Assembly (NCBI GenBank): GCA_045638685.1
Contig: JAZUBT010000002.1
Coordinates: 1 to 58,366 of the forward strand
DNA length: 58,366 nt
Direction of reading: 5' to 3'
Source: SIG673 sp045638685
GTDB lineage: Bacteria > Bacillota > Clostridia > Oscillospirales > CAG-272
A program made the translations under genes and the position numbers. Under the pieces are notes generated by a model. It did not search any database, was not told where the DNA came from, and saw nothing but the letters and a program-made list of their open reading frames with translations. Positions 32,231 through 41,299 of the stretch are shown here, one piece after another (the stretch's first letter is position 1; each line of letters opens with the position of its first letter).

Positions 32231-34390
32231 TTAACCCTTAAGCTTCATGGTAAGTCCGATGCGCTTTTTGTTCAAATCAACGGAAAGAACCTTAACCTCA
32301 ACTACGTCTCCGACGGAAAGCACCTCGCTCGGATGCTTAATAAACTTATCGCTTATCTGAGAAACGTGTACAAGTCCGTCCTGATGAACACCTATGTCAA
32401 CAAATGCGCCGAAGTCGATAACGTTTCTTACCGTTCCCTTTAAAATCATATCCGGCTTTAAGTCTTCCATAGAAAGGACGTCCTCGCGCAGCAGCGGAGG
32501 CTCAAGTCCGTCTCGTATGTCGCGTCCGGGCTTTTCAAGCTCGTCCATTATATCGTTTAAGGTGGGCTCGCCTATACCGATTTCCTCGCAGAGCTTTTTA
32601 ATTCCGTAGTTCTTTATGCTTTTACGGAGCTCGGTAAGCTTACCCGTTCCTATATCCTTTTCGGTGTAGTCAAATGTTTCAAGGAGCTTCCTTGCCGCAT
32701 CGTAGGATTCGGGGTGAACGCCGGTGTTATCAAGGATTTCCTTTGCGCCGGGAATACGTAAGAAGCCCGCGCACTGCTCAAAGGCCTTATCTCCTATTCT
32801 CGGAACCTTCTTTATCTGCGCTCTCGATTTAAACTCACCGTTTTCCTCACGGTATTTTACTATATTTTTTGCACTCGCAGTATTGATACCGGAAACGTAG
32901 GAAAGAAGCGAATAGGACGCGGTGTTGACGTCAACACCGACGCTGTTAACACAGTCCTCAACGACACCCGTCAGCGCCTCGTCAAGTCTTGCGGGCTTCA
33001 TATCGTGCTGATACTGACCTACGCCTATCGCCTTCGGCTCAATCTTAACAAGTTCGGCAAGCGGATCCTGAAGACGTCTCGCTATGGAAACCGCGCTTCT
33101 CTGGGTTACGTCGAAGTCGGGGAACTCCTCCGCGCCAAGCTTTGACGCCGAGTAAACCGATGCACCCGCCTCGCTTACTATCATATACTTCGCATTTGTA
33201 TCCGTCTCCTTAAGAACCTCGACGATAAACTGCTCGCTCTCTCTGGATGCGGTTCCGTTTCCGATAGCTATAATCTCTACTCCGTATTTCGAAAGGAGCT
33301 TCTTGACTATAACCTTAGCCTCGTCGTATCTTCTGTCAGACTTTATGGTTGGGAATATAACAGCCGTATCAAGCACCTTTCCGGTCGCGTCAACTACCGC
33401 AAGCTTACAGCCGGTGCGGAAGCCGGGGTCAAGACCGAGGGCAACCTTGCCCTTAACCGGAGGCTGAAGAAGAAGCGGCTTTAAGTTTTTAGCGAAAACC
33501 TTTATCGCACCCTCGCTCGCATCGTCAAACAGCTGGCTTCTTATCTCTCTTTCGATAGAGGGAGCGATAAGTCTTTCGTAGCTATCCACCGTAGCGGCGG
33601 AAACGTACTTATAAGCGGGGCTTTTCGGGTTGGTAACAACCTCGCCGAAAAGATAATTAAGCACAAGGTCGTCGGAAATTTCAAGGTTAACCTTTAAAAA
33701 CTCCTCCTTCTCACCTCTGTTAATGGCAAGTACACGGTGTCCCGGAAGCGTTTTAACCTTTTCGGCAAAATCGTAGTACGTGCTGTACGGGGAGTCCTCG
33801 TCCTTCGCCTTTTTGGACGTAAGAACGCCAAACTCAAAGGTGATTGCTCTGATTTCCTTTCTGAACTCAGCGTTGTCCGAAATATCCTCTGCGATAATAT
33901 CGTTTGCGCCCTGCAGAGCGTCCTCTACCGTAAGAACCTCTTTTTCTTCATTTATATATTCGGCAGCAGCCTCCTCGATAGACGGGGAATATTCCTTTTC
34001 CTGCTTCATTATAAGCTCGGCAAGACCCTCAAGCCCCTTTTCTCTTGCAACGGAGGCTCTGGTCTTTCTGTGCGGCTTAAAGGGGCGGTAGATATCCTCA
34101 AGCTCGGTAAGTATCTCGGCGCCGTCGATAGCGGCGTTTATCTCGTCGGTCATTTTACCCTGCTCGGTTATTGATGCGCGTACCTCCTCGCGTCTTTTGT
34201 CAAGGCTGCGAAGATACGACAGTCTATCGTTTAAATCACGCAGAACCGTATCGTCAAGCGATCCTGTAACCTCTTTACGGTAACGGGCAATAAACGGTAT
34301 TGTGTTTCCCTCATCAATAAGGGCAACCGTCTTTTCCACCTGCTCGTTTTTTAAATTAAATTCCTCTGTAAGCTTCTGTATAATGTCCAT
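32231..34390 (-). CDS. tex: Tex-family RNA-binding transcription accessory protein
   Basis: Tex binds nucleic acid and influences transcription. The 719-residue product has the expected parts: an N-terminal helical region with IPFIARYRKE near 32, a YqgF/RuvC-like domain around ALGLDPGFRTGCKLAVVD (residues about 322-340), a helix-hairpin-helix segment near 500-555 (SGINTASAKNIVKYREENG, KVPRIGDKAFEQCAGF) and a C-terminal S1 domain (GTVRNVIDFGAFVDIGVHQDGLVHVSQIS). GGAAAGGAA precedes the start. It lies between the ABC ATPase and rsuA genes, separated by spacers over 100 bases. Confidence 0.95.
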   Translation of the reverse strand: MDIIQKLTEEFNLKNEQVEKTVALIDEGNTIPFIARYRKEVTGSLDDTVLRDLNDRLSYLRSLDKRREEVRASITEQGKMTDEINAAIDGAEILTELEDIYRPFKPHRKTRASVAREKGLEGLAELIMKQEKEYSPSIEEAAAEYINEEKEVLTVEDALQGANDIIAEDISDNAEFRKEIRAITFEFGVLTSKKAKDEDSPYSTYYDFAEKVKTLPGHRVLAINRGEKEEFLKVNLEISDDLVLNYLFGEVVTNPKSPAYKYVSAATVDSYERLIAPSIEREIRSQLFDDASEGAIKVFAKNLKPLLLQPPVKGKVALGLDPGFRTGCKLAVVDATGKVLDTAVIFPTIKSDRRYDEAKVIVKKLLSKYGVEIIAIGNGTASRESEQFIVEVLKETDTNAKYMIVSEAGASVYSASKLGAEEFPDFDVTQRSAVSIARRLQDPLAELVKIEPKAIGVGQYQHDMKPARLDEALTGVVEDCVNSVGVDVNTASYSLLSYVSGINTASAKNIVKYREENGEFKSRAQIKKVPRIGDKAFEQCAGFLRIPGAKEILDNTGVHPESYDAARKLLETFDYTEKDIGTGKLTELRKSIKNYGIKKLCEEIGIGEPTLNDIMDELEKPGRDIRDGLEPPLLREDVLSMEDLKPDMILKGTVRNVIDFGAFVDIGVHQDGLVHVSQISDKFIKHPSEVLSVGDVVEVKVLSVDLNKKRIGLTMKLKG

Positions 34391-34536
34391 TTTCGTTTCC
34401 TTTCCGGGTAAAAATTACTGCTTTAATTTTAATCGTTTTTCAAATGAGCTGCTTTTACTTATCTCTAAATTCACAATCCCTCCGTCTTGCACAAAGCAAT
34501 TCCTCTTTTGCATAGACGGAGCCTAATTCTCGTTTT

Positions 34537-35235
34537 CTATTCAGCCGCTTCGCGGAGCGTTTCCTCCTCTTCGGCGGTAAGGTAACGCCACTCTCCCGGC
34601 ATAAGAGAGCTATCAAGGCTCACCCCACCGAACGAAAGACGTTTAAGGTAAGTAACCTCACTATCCGCACGCTCGAACATTCGTTTTATCTGATGGTACT
34701 TGCCCTCGGTCAGAGTTATCTCACCCGAAAGCTCGTCCCTCATTACGATTTTCGCGGGCTTTGTCAGCTTTCCGTCCATCATTATACCGTTTTCAATCCC
34801 CGAGTTTTTGTTATACGGGCGCGAAAGCTTAAAAAAGTAAACCTTTTCGGCGTGTTTTTTCGGAGAGAGCAGCTTATGAGCAAGCTCTCCGTCATTGGTA
34901 ATCATAATAAGACCGACGGTGTCTTTATCAAGACGGCCGCAGGGAAAAAGCTCCATTGCGTTAAGAGGCGGCGGAAGAATCGAAACCACCGTCTTTTCCT
35001 TTTTATCGTTTGATGCGCTAAGGATACCCGCGGGCTTATTCATCATAATCCACGTATATCGACGGTAGGTAACGGGTGTACCGAAAAAGCAGATTTTATC
35101 ATTTTCCGCGTCAACGCTTCTCGCCGTATTCTTTTCCACCTCTCCGTTTACCGTAACACCGCCACTTTTCGCTGCTTTTGTCGCTTCGGAGCGCGTTGCC
35201 GTTTTGGTTACGGACAGAAATTTATCAAGTCTCAT
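34537..35235 (-). CDS. RsuA-family 16S rRNA pseudouridine synthase
   Basis: The enzyme isomerises a specific uridine in rRNA. The product (232 residues from the ATG at 35235) has an N-terminal S4 RNA-binding domain (MRLDKFLSVTKTATRSEATKA) and a catalytic domain with MNKPAGILSA and GRLDKDTVGLIMITNDG; the Asp in GRLDKDT is the catalytic residue. The KYHQIKRMF segment is also typical. The start at 35235 has GGGA 6 bases upstream; ATG at 35247 is an alternative. RsuA (16S U516) is the closest role by length, but RluB/E/F-like specificity cannot be excluded. Confidence 0.9.
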   Translation of the reverse strand: MRLDKFLSVTKTATRSEATKAAKSGGVTVNGEVEKNTARSVDAENDKICFFGTPVTYRRYTWIMMNKPAGILSASNDKKEKTVVSILPPPLNAMELFPCGRLDKDTVGLIMITNDGELAHKLLSPKKHAEKVYFFKLSRPYNKNSGIENGIMMDGKLTKPAKIVMRDELSGEITLTEGKYHQIKRMFERADSEVTYLKRLSFGGVSLDSSLMPGEWRYLTAEEEETLREAAE

Positions 35236-35427
35236 CTTATTTCCCATAGCTTCACACTTGCGGGTGTTTTTATTTCGCGACGCTTTTGCTAAGCGAAAAA
35301 CCCGCGCCGACTTATATTTTATCATATTTTTCCTTGCGTGTAAAGTGGTTTTTAAAAATTTTCTTTATTTATTTTTATATTAAAGGAGTTGCTACAAAAA
35401 GTTTTCGGTCAAGATTTTTTAAACCCG

Positions 35428-35472
35428 TTGACAAACTGAAAAAAACATGGTATAATTGTCTCAAATGAGACA
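35428..35472 (+). promoter_or_regulatory. Consensus promoter with palindromic operator
   Basis: TTGACA (35428-35433), 17-base spacer, TATAAT (35451-35456). A perfect inverted repeat TGTCTCA-AA-TGAGACA (35457-35472) begins right after the -10 box, over the start site, where a bound protein would block transcription. Confidence 0.8.
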
Positions 35473-35528
35473 GTTTTTAAAGAAGCTTTACTGTTCAGTT
35501 ATCAAACGATGCCAAAGGAGGACTGCCT

Positions 35529-36203
35529 ATGACTACCGAAACGGCGGTAGAATTCTTCAAGAAAATACCGCTTTTCTCTGTGCTTAGCGACAAAGAAATC
35601 TCAAAGCTTATCGAGGAAAGCGAGGTTTCCGTGTTTTCGGCAGGAGAGGAAATTAATTCCAACACCGCGAGCCATTCGGTCAAGGTTATACTTTCAGGCT
35701 CGGCTTCCGTAACCAAGAAAAACGGCGACAAGGAGCTGCTTATGCGGGTTGTTCCTTCGGGCGGCATTCTCGGAGTTGCCTCTCTTTTCACGGAAAAGCC
35801 GAAAAGTCTTTCTTTCATAAAAGCAATTAAAGAAACAACGGTGATATTTATAAGCAGCGAGACCGTTCAGCGTCTTGTCTCGGAAAACAAGGGCTTTGCC
35901 GAAAATTACATTCGACTTCTTACCGCCAAAATACAGTTTTTAAACAACCGTGTCAAAGCGTACACCTCAAAAAGCGCTGAGTCCCGTCTCGCCTTTCATA
36001 TCCTCTCTCTTGACGAGGAGCACACCGGACGGGTGGACGTTGGCGTATCCAAAACCAACCTTGCCGACATGCTTGACGTTGGACGCGCCTCTCTTTACCG
36101 AGCGCTCGATACGCTTACCGAGAAAAAAATTATAAAATACGAAAAAAATGAAATTATAATTTTTGACTACGTGGCGCTAACCGAAGCCGCGGAAGGTAAA
36201 TAA
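35529..36203 (+). CDS. Crp/Fnr-family transcriptional regulator
   Basis: The 224-residue product has a cyclic-nucleotide-binding-like beta-barrel (about 15-125), a long dimer helix and a C-terminal winged helix with VGVSKTNLADMLDVGRASLYRALDTL. The effector is unknown: the Arg of a true cAMP site and a cluster of Cys for an Fe-S centre are not evident. AAAGGAGG is a strong binding site. It is the first gene of a likely operon with the ABC transporter (38 bases to the next start). The palindrome over its promoter may be its own operator. Confidence 0.9.
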   Translation: MTTETAVEFFKKIPLFSVLSDKEISKLIEESEVSVFSAGEEINSNTASHSVKVILSGSASVTKKNGDKELLMRVVPSGGILGVASLFTEKPKSLSFIKAIKETTVIFISSETVQRLVSENKGFAENYIRLLTAKIQFLNNRVKAYTSKSAESRLAFHILSLDEEHTGRVDVGVSKTNLADMLDVGRASLYRALDTLTEKKIIKYEKNEIIIFDYVALTEAAEGK

Positions 36204-36240
36204 ATCAGAAAATAATTAAAAACGAAAGGAATAAATTACC

Positions 36241-37230
36241 ATGAAAAAAATCAAATCACTTTTACTCGTTCTTCTCTGCCTTACCCTCGTTTTCCCGCTT
36301 TCCCTTGTATCATGCGGCAGCGGAAAAGAGGATATTGAAGGCACTGAAATCAAAATCGGCGTCCTTAAAGGCGCGACAGGTATTGGAGCCTCTAAGCTCA
36401 AAAAGGACTCCGACGACAAGGTAACCACAGGAAAATACAGCATTACGTTCTATGAAACCGCAAGCGTTAAAAACCTTACCGCCGATATTATAAACGGCAC
36501 GGTTGACATCGCCGCGCTCCCGATTAACACTGCGGCATCGCTTTATAACGAAACCGGAAAGGTTCAGGTTATAGCCGCAAACGCTCTCGGCGTTCTCTCA
36601 ATTATAGGCAAGGACAACGTTGCCAGCATATCCGATTTAAAGGGCAAAACCATACACACAACAGGTCAGGCGGCAACTCCCGAATATATTTTAAACTACG
36701 TTTTACAGAAAAACGGACTTACCCCCGGTACCGACGTAACGGTTAAATTCTACGCCGACGGCACAAAAGCCGCCGCGGGCGCTATCAATGAGGGCGGTGT
36801 TGCTATGCTCCCCGAGCCGGCAACCACAGCTACACTTTTCAAGCACTCCGATTTAAAGCTTCTCTTTAACGTAACCGAGGAATGGAATAAGGTTTCCGAA
36901 ACAAAGCTTATACAGGGCGTTCTCGTTGTAAACAAGGATTTTGCGAAAAATCATAAGGCGGCGCTTGATAACTTCCTTAAGGAATACAAGGCCTCTATCG
37001 GATATATGACGGCAGAGGAAACGGCAGCGGAGGCCGCCGCGCTTACCGTAGAATATGGGCTTCTCGCCAACGTAAAAATTGCGGCTGACTCAATAAAGCG
37101 CAGCAGTATTGCCTGCATAACCGGAAAGGAAATGAAGAAGGACGTTTCCGCTATGCTTAACGTTCTCTTTACGGCAAACGCAGATTCGATAAAGGGCAAG
37201 CTTCCCGAAAAAGATTTCTATTACGTATAA
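36241..37230 (+). CDS. ABC transporter substrate-binding lipoprotein (NitT/TauT type)
   Basis: The 329-residue lipoprotein has a signal peptide with lipobox LVSC (Cys25), then a periplasmic-binding-protein type II fold like SsuA/TauA/ThiY proteins (EIKIGVLKGATG start, NGTVDIAALPINTA, LKGKTIHTTGQAATPEYILNYVL, MLPEPATTATLF). It would capture the solute for the permease and ATPase downstream. The ligand cannot be told; the family covers sulfonates, nitrate, thiamine precursors and other small organic solutes. GAAAGGAAT precedes the start. Its last codons and the following spacer form an AT-rich triplicated repeat that includes the next start codon. Confidence 0.9.
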   Translation: MKKIKSLLLVLLCLTLVFPLSLVSCGSGKEDIEGTEIKIGVLKGATGIGASKLKKDSDDKVTTGKYSITFYETASVKNLTADIINGTVDIAALPINTAASLYNETGKVQVIAANALGVLSIIGKDNVASISDLKGKTIHTTGQAATPEYILNYVLQKNGLTPGTDVTVKFYADGTKAAAGAINEGGVAMLPEPATTATLFKHSDLKLLFNVTEEWNKVSETKLIQGVLVVNKDFAKNHKAALDNFLKEYKASIGYMTAEETAAEAAALTVEYGLLANVKIAADSIKRSSIACITGKEMKKDVSAMLNVLFTANADSIKGKLPEKDFYYV

Positions 37231-37318
37231 AAAGATACCAAAAAACAACAACCGTATATAAAAAGATACCAAAAACAACGAATATGTATAAAAAAGACAC
37301 CGAAAAACAACAAAAAAG
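37225..37318 (+). repeat. Triplicated 29-33 bp repeat spanning the permease start
   Basis: Three units begin GTATAAAAAGATACC (37225), GTATATAAAAAGATACC (37254) and GTATAAAAAAGACACC (37286). Each continues with AAAAACAAC. Unit 1 covers the stop of the binding-protein gene; unit 3 covers the first codons of the permease. It arose by tandem duplication of the gene junction. Confidence 0.85.
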
Positions 37319-38096
37319 TTTTCTTAAAAGCCCCCTTGCCGTAACAATAATAACGGCGACGGCAGCCACCGCTTTATGGCTCGGAATATGGGCGTTTGCT
37401 TCATATAGGGTTGGGTATGATTTTATACTCCCCTCCCCCCTTTCCGTACTGAAAAAGCTTTTTCAAATAATAACCGAAAAAGGGTTCTTCGTTACCGTTG
37501 CGCTTTCGCTCCTGCGTGTGCTTTCCGGCTTTATACTCGGAGCGCTTGCCGGACTTACAGGCGCGTTTTTAAGCTATCTTCTGCTTGCTCTCAAGGTTTT
37601 TCTTGCACCGCTTATCAGAATAGTAAGAGCCACCCCCGTTGCTTCGTTTATCCTTATCGCGGTGCTTTGGATACCGTCGGGCTCCGTTCCGGTTTTCATT
37701 GCGTTTCTTATGGTTTTCCCGATAGTCTATTCAAACGTTCTCACGGGACTTGAAAACGTTGACGTAAGGCTCCTTGAGACGGCGGAGGCATATCGCTTTT
37801 CTATGCGAAAGAAAATAACCCTGCTATATCTTCCCTCGGCGCTCCCCTATTTCATAAGCGCCGCTCTCACCTCGCTCGGACTTGCATGGAAATCAAGTGT
37901 GGCGGCAGAGGTATTATGCGTTACGAAAAACTCGGTAGGCGAAAAGCTTTATCTATCCAACCTCTACCTCGAAAGCGCGGAGCTACTCGCGTGGACGGTT
38001 ACCGTCGTACTGCTCAGCGTCGGAATGGAAGCACTTGTTAAGCTTATCGCGGCGCAGGCAAAAAAACACACACGGAGGCGTTATGAACGGGATTAA
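37284..38096 (+). CDS. ABC transporter permease (NitT/TauT type)
   Basis: The 270-residue inner-membrane permease has about six hydrophobic helices and the coupling-helix motif of the family (ETAEAYRFSMRKKITLLYLPSALPYFISAALTSLGLAWKSSVAAEVL, residues about 166-212). The start at 37284 lacks a clear Shine-Dalgarno sequence: the upstream bases are the AT-rich duplicated repeat. The first codons (MYKKDTEKQQK) are part of that repeat, so a start elsewhere cannot be excluded, but no other ATG precedes the first helix. It overlaps the ATPase gene by 14 bases. Confidence 0.9.
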   Translation: MYKKDTEKQQKSFLKSPLAVTIITATAATALWLGIWAFASYRVGYDFILPSPLSVLKKLFQIITEKGFFVTVALSLLRVLSGFILGALAGLTGAFLSYLLLALKVFLAPLIRIVRATPVASFILIAVLWIPSGSVPVFIAFLMVFPIVYSNVLTGLENVDVRLLETAEAYRFSMRKKITLLYLPSALPYFISAALTSLGLAWKSSVAAEVLCVTKNSVGEKLYLSNLYLESAELLAWTVTVVLLSVGMEALVKLIAAQAKKHTRRRYERD

Positions 38097-38661
38097 AGCT
38101 GAAAATATATCTAAAAGCTTTGGCGAAAAAAACGTTATAAGCGGTCTCTCATGCTTTATAGAGCACGGAAAGGTAACGCTTGTAGTCGGGCCGTCGGGCG
38201 CAGGCAAAACGACGCTGCTGCGGATACTCGCGGGGCTTGAAAAGGCGGATACGGGCGAGATACACGGACTTGAAAATAAAAAAATCGCTTATCTTTTTCA
38301 AGAGGACAGACTTTTTCCGTGGCTTACGGCGCTGGAAAACGTAGCCGCTGTATGCGACGAACGGGGCAGAAAGGAAAAAGCTCTCTCTCTGCTTTCCGAA
38401 CTCGGTCTTGGCGACTCCGCAAAAAAATTCCCCCACGAGCTTTCGGGAGGAATGAGCCGCCGCGTAGCAATAGCGCGCTCTCTCATGGCTGACGGAGACG
38501 TTGTTATACTTGACGAGCCGTTTCAGGGACTTGACACCGAAAGCGAAATGCGAACCCTTGAAGTAATAAAAAAGTACTGTGAGGGAAAGACGGTTATTGC
38601 GGTAACACACGACACGGAGCAGTTTAACGGATATGCCGATAAAATGATAACTATAAAATAA
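38083..38661 (+). CDS. ABC transporter ATP-binding protein, short form
   Basis: The 192-residue ATPase completes the transporter. It has Walker A GPSGAGKTT near 38, Q-loop LFQEDRLFPW near 72, signature LSGGMSRRVAIARS near 120 and Walker B VVILDEPFQGLD near 141. NitT/TauT ATPases usually have about 250 residues; this one ends soon after the switch His (VTHD), so it is a minimal ATPase domain. The start at 38083 has GGAGG upstream and lies within the end of the permease gene. Confidence 0.92.
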   Translation: MNGIKAENISKSFGEKNVISGLSCFIEHGKVTLVVGPSGAGKTTLLRILAGLEKADTGEIHGLENKKIAYLFQEDRLFPWLTALENVAAVCDERGRKEKALSLLSELGLGDSAKKFPHELSGGMSRRVAIARSLMADGDVVILDEPFQGLDTESEMRTLEVIKKYCEGKTVIAVTHDTEQFNGYADKMITIK

Positions 38662-38793
38662 CGTACTCTTTACAAAAACGGCTTAATAAATTTTCCGAAC
38701 TTCGCGGAAAATCCATATCGCTTTTTCTTTTGAATAAAGCTGTCCGCAAAAGCTTGACTGAACCTTTTTTGTAGTTACACCCAAAACACATAT

Positions 38794-38830
38794 AAAAAAG
38801 CCAAAGAGCGAAAACTCTTTGGCTTTTTGT
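38794..38830. terminator. Bidirectional terminator between ABC operon and NhaC gene
   Basis: AAAAAGCCAAAGAG-N6-CTCTTTGGCTTTTT, a 14-bp stem with T-runs on both strands, serving converging genes. Confidence 0.88.
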
Positions 38831-38841
38831 TTTGTTTGGTT

Positions 38842-40590
38842 TTAGTTCTTTTCCGCTTTGTTTACTACCGCCTTGATAACAAAGAGAGTTGCTATCATAA
38901 GCGCAATAGCGATAGGAAGAACAATGAATATATTGCGGATAAATCCGGCTAATATATAGGATACGAAGGATACCCCCGCAACGGTAATCGCGTAAGGAAG
39001 CTGTGTTGAAACGTGCGTAACGTGATCGCAGTTCGCGCCCGCGCTTGCCATAATCGTAGTATCGGAGATAGGAGAGCAGTGGTCTCCGCAAACAGCTCCC
39101 GCAAGACACGCCGAAATACCGATAATGTAAAGAACATCGGTAGCGGGGAATACCGCAGTAACTATCGGAATAAGAATTCCAAACGTTCCCCAAGACGTTC
39201 CGGTGGAGAACGCAAGGAAGCAAGCAACGAGGAATATGATAGCGGGAAGGAAGTTTTCAAGTCCCGCGGCAGCATTTTCCATAGCGCCGGCAACGAATGC
39301 GTCAGCTCCGAGGAGTCCCGTCATATTCTTAAGGGTAAGAGCAAAGGTAAGGATAAGGATAGCGGGAACCATCGCGATAAAGCCCTTCGGTACCGCCTCC
39401 ATAGCCTGCTTAAAGGTTATAGCCTTACGCGAGATAAGGTAAACAACGGTGATTATGAGCGCGACAAGCGCACCGTAAGGAAGTCCTACCGAGGCATCGG
39501 TATCACCGAAAGCATCGATAAGGTTTGCGCCGCTGAAGAAGCCGCCAACGTAAATCATTCCGAGAACACAGAATACGATAAGAACTATAATGGGGAGAAG
39601 CAGGTCGGCAAGTATGCCCTTCTTGCTTTCCTCTGTCTCATCGGCGGGAACCTCAAGAGCACCGAGCTCTCCATTGACAAGAGCGTTCATTTCGGCAAGC
39701 TTCATCGGACCGTAATCAAGCTTCGTAAGAACAAGTCCGATAACGAAAACAAAGGTAAGAAGCGAGTAGAAGTTATAGGGAATCGCTCTGCAGAACAGCT
39801 CGATTCCGGAGTATGCTCCGCCCGACTCAGCCGCAACGGAGGAAACCGCAGCCGCCCACGAAGAAATGGGAGCTATCATACATACGGGAGCCGCAGTAGC
39901 GTCGATTATGTAGGAAAGCTTTGCTCTCGAAATCTTATGTCTGTCGGTAATAGGTGTCATAACCGAGCCGACGGTAAGACAGTTGAAGTAGTCGTCAACG
40001 AATATAAGAACACCGAGAATAAAGGTGGCGAGCATAGCGCCGACACGTGTTTTGATGTTCTTGGTTGCCCAGCGTCCGAATGCCGCCGCACCTCCCGAGG
40101 AGTTGACGAGCGCGACTATAATTCCGAGCAGAACGAGGAATATAAAGATACCTGCGTTCCAGGAATCGGCAAGAGCTCCGATAAAGCCGTTATTTATTAC
40201 CGCATCCCATGCGCCTACCGGCATAAAGTTCGCGTAGAAAAGTCCTCCGACGAGAATTCCTACGAACAGAGAGGAAAACGCCTCCTTGGTAATAAGCGCG
40301 AGGAAAATTGCTACGACCGGGGGTATAAGCGACCAGAAGGTTGCGTAGAGATCGCTGCCGGCGGAAACGCTTCCGGTTTCTCCGCAGGTTTCGCAGCCGT
40401 AAACCTTTGCGCCACTGCAAATCTCACATTCCGCGGCGCTATCATCGCAAAGCAGGTAACCGAGACCACCGCAGTCGGGACAATCCACGTTATGTGTGGA
40501 GACACCCCACACGGCGCAGGTTATTCCCGCAGCGATAAGAACAGCGGCAACACAGGCAAAAGCGATGATGTATTTTAAATACTTTTTCAT
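38842..40590 (-). CDS. NhaC-family Na+/H+ antiporter with Cys-rich N-terminal insertion
   Basis: The 582-residue membrane protein exchanges sodium (or an organic ion) for protons. The core shows NhaC/MleN patterns: FVDDYFNCLTVGSVMTPITDRHKISRAKL, GTSWGTFGILIPI and GDHCSPISDTTIMASAGA, over about 11-12 helices. Between helix 1 (about 7-28) and helix 2 sits a segment of about 35 residues with seven cysteines: CPDCGG (37-40), C48, CEICSG (55-58), CETCGETG (66-69). This looks like the zinc repeats of DnaJ and would face the outside if the N-terminus is inside. I do not know this insertion in the family. GAAAGGA precedes the start. Confidence 0.92.
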   Translation of the reverse strand: MKKYLKYIIAFACVAAVLIAAGITCAVWGVSTHNVDCPDCGGLGYLLCDDSAAECEICSGAKVYGCETCGETGSVSAGSDLYATFWSLIPPVVAIFLALITKEAFSSLFVGILVGGLFYANFMPVGAWDAVINNGFIGALADSWNAGIFIFLVLLGIIVALVNSSGGAAAFGRWATKNIKTRVGAMLATFILGVLIFVDDYFNCLTVGSVMTPITDRHKISRAKLSYIIDATAAPVCMIAPISSWAAAVSSVAAESGGAYSGIELFCRAIPYNFYSLLTFVFVIGLVLTKLDYGPMKLAEMNALVNGELGALEVPADETEESKKGILADLLLPIIVLIVFCVLGMIYVGGFFSGANLIDAFGDTDASVGLPYGALVALIITVVYLISRKAITFKQAMEAVPKGFIAMVPAILILTFALTLKNMTGLLGADAFVAGAMENAAAGLENFLPAIIFLVACFLAFSTGTSWGTFGILIPIVTAVFPATDVLYIIGISACLAGAVCGDHCSPISDTTIMASAGANCDHVTHVSTQLPYAITVAGVSFVSYILAGFIRNIFIVLPIAIALMIATLFVIKAVVNKAEKN

Positions 40591-40633
40591 CCTTTGTGTT
40601 CCTTTCTTATCAAAAAGAGTTTTGTTACTTGTT

Positions 40634-40662
40634 ATTTTAACATATTTTTTCTTAAAAATCAA
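40634..40662 (-). promoter_or_regulatory. Promoter of the NhaC-family gene
   Basis: TTGATT (40662-40657), 17-base spacer, TAAAAT (40639-40634) on the minus strand. Confidence 0.7.
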
Positions 40663-40772
40663 CGGTTTTTAAAAAAACAAGTCGAAACATCTCTAATCTT
40701 GTTACTTTTTGACATAAAAAGGAAACCGCTTTAGTTTAATTTGCCGTAAAAAGTTCGTCTTTACCGTTTATT

Positions 40773-41186
40773 TTATTTTTCATTACCCACGTATAAAAGA
40801 ACGCTCCTCGTAAGTCTTGTAAGAAGCAGGGCGGGTATTGAAACAAAAACCCAGATAAGCGAAAAGAAAAGACATATCTGTCCGAAAAGGTTATACGGCT
40901 GACCGCTGTAATTCCAGACATCAAGTCCTAAAATCACGTTAAACACAAGTCCGAAAATAAGCTCTACCGCTGTTATTACAAGACCGCAGAGAAGCGGTTT
41001 AAGAAAAAAGCTTAGTCTCGGGGTTAAAAAATCGGTGATAGCTATAAGCACAAGACACGTGCCGCCTGCAAAAAACATACTTATATGGGTATATTGTCGG
41101 AAAACTATTTCAATAACGCTGTACAGACAGCCTCCGACTAAAAAAATTACAGTATATAAAATCACGCTTCTTCTCATTTTTTCCAC
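40773..41186 (-). CDS. CmpB-like putative membrane protein (ABC_trans_CmpB family)
   Basis: The 137-residue product has four predicted membrane helices. The segment LDVWNYSGQPYNLFGQICLFFSLIWV near 88-113 is the hallmark of a Firmicutes family labelled as a putative ABC transporter permease, although its role is not established. GTG at 41186 is chosen as start because AGGAGG lies 6 bases upstream; ATG at 41177 is too far. A terminator just upstream separates it from the UDG gene. Confidence 0.82.
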   Translation of the reverse strand: MEKMRRSVILYTVIFLVGGCLYSVIEIVFRQYTHISMFFAGGTCLVLIAITDFLTPRLSFFLKPLLCGLVITAVELIFGLVFNVILGLDVWNYSGQPYNLFGQICLFFSLIWVFVSIPALLLTRLTRSVLLYVGNEK

Positions 41187-41210
41187 AGCCCACCTCCTGC
41201 ACGGAGACGT

Positions 41211-41250
41211 AAAAAAGCCCCCATAACCGTTATTATCCCGGTTACGGGGG
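41211..41250 (-). terminator. Terminator after the UDG gene
   Basis: CCCCCGTAACCG and CGGTTATGGGGG stem, then CTTTTTT on the minus strand, ending 24 bases before the GTG start of the CmpB-like gene. Confidence 0.8.
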
Positions 41251-41299
41251 TAAATTATTCCTGTACGCAGCTTAAAGCTTAGATATTTGCTTTTTAATT

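Noticed and set aside
39013..40578. 521-codon open frame on the plus strand
   Set aside because: Antisense to the NhaC-type gene, rich in Arg/Ser/Asn, without motifs or binding site.
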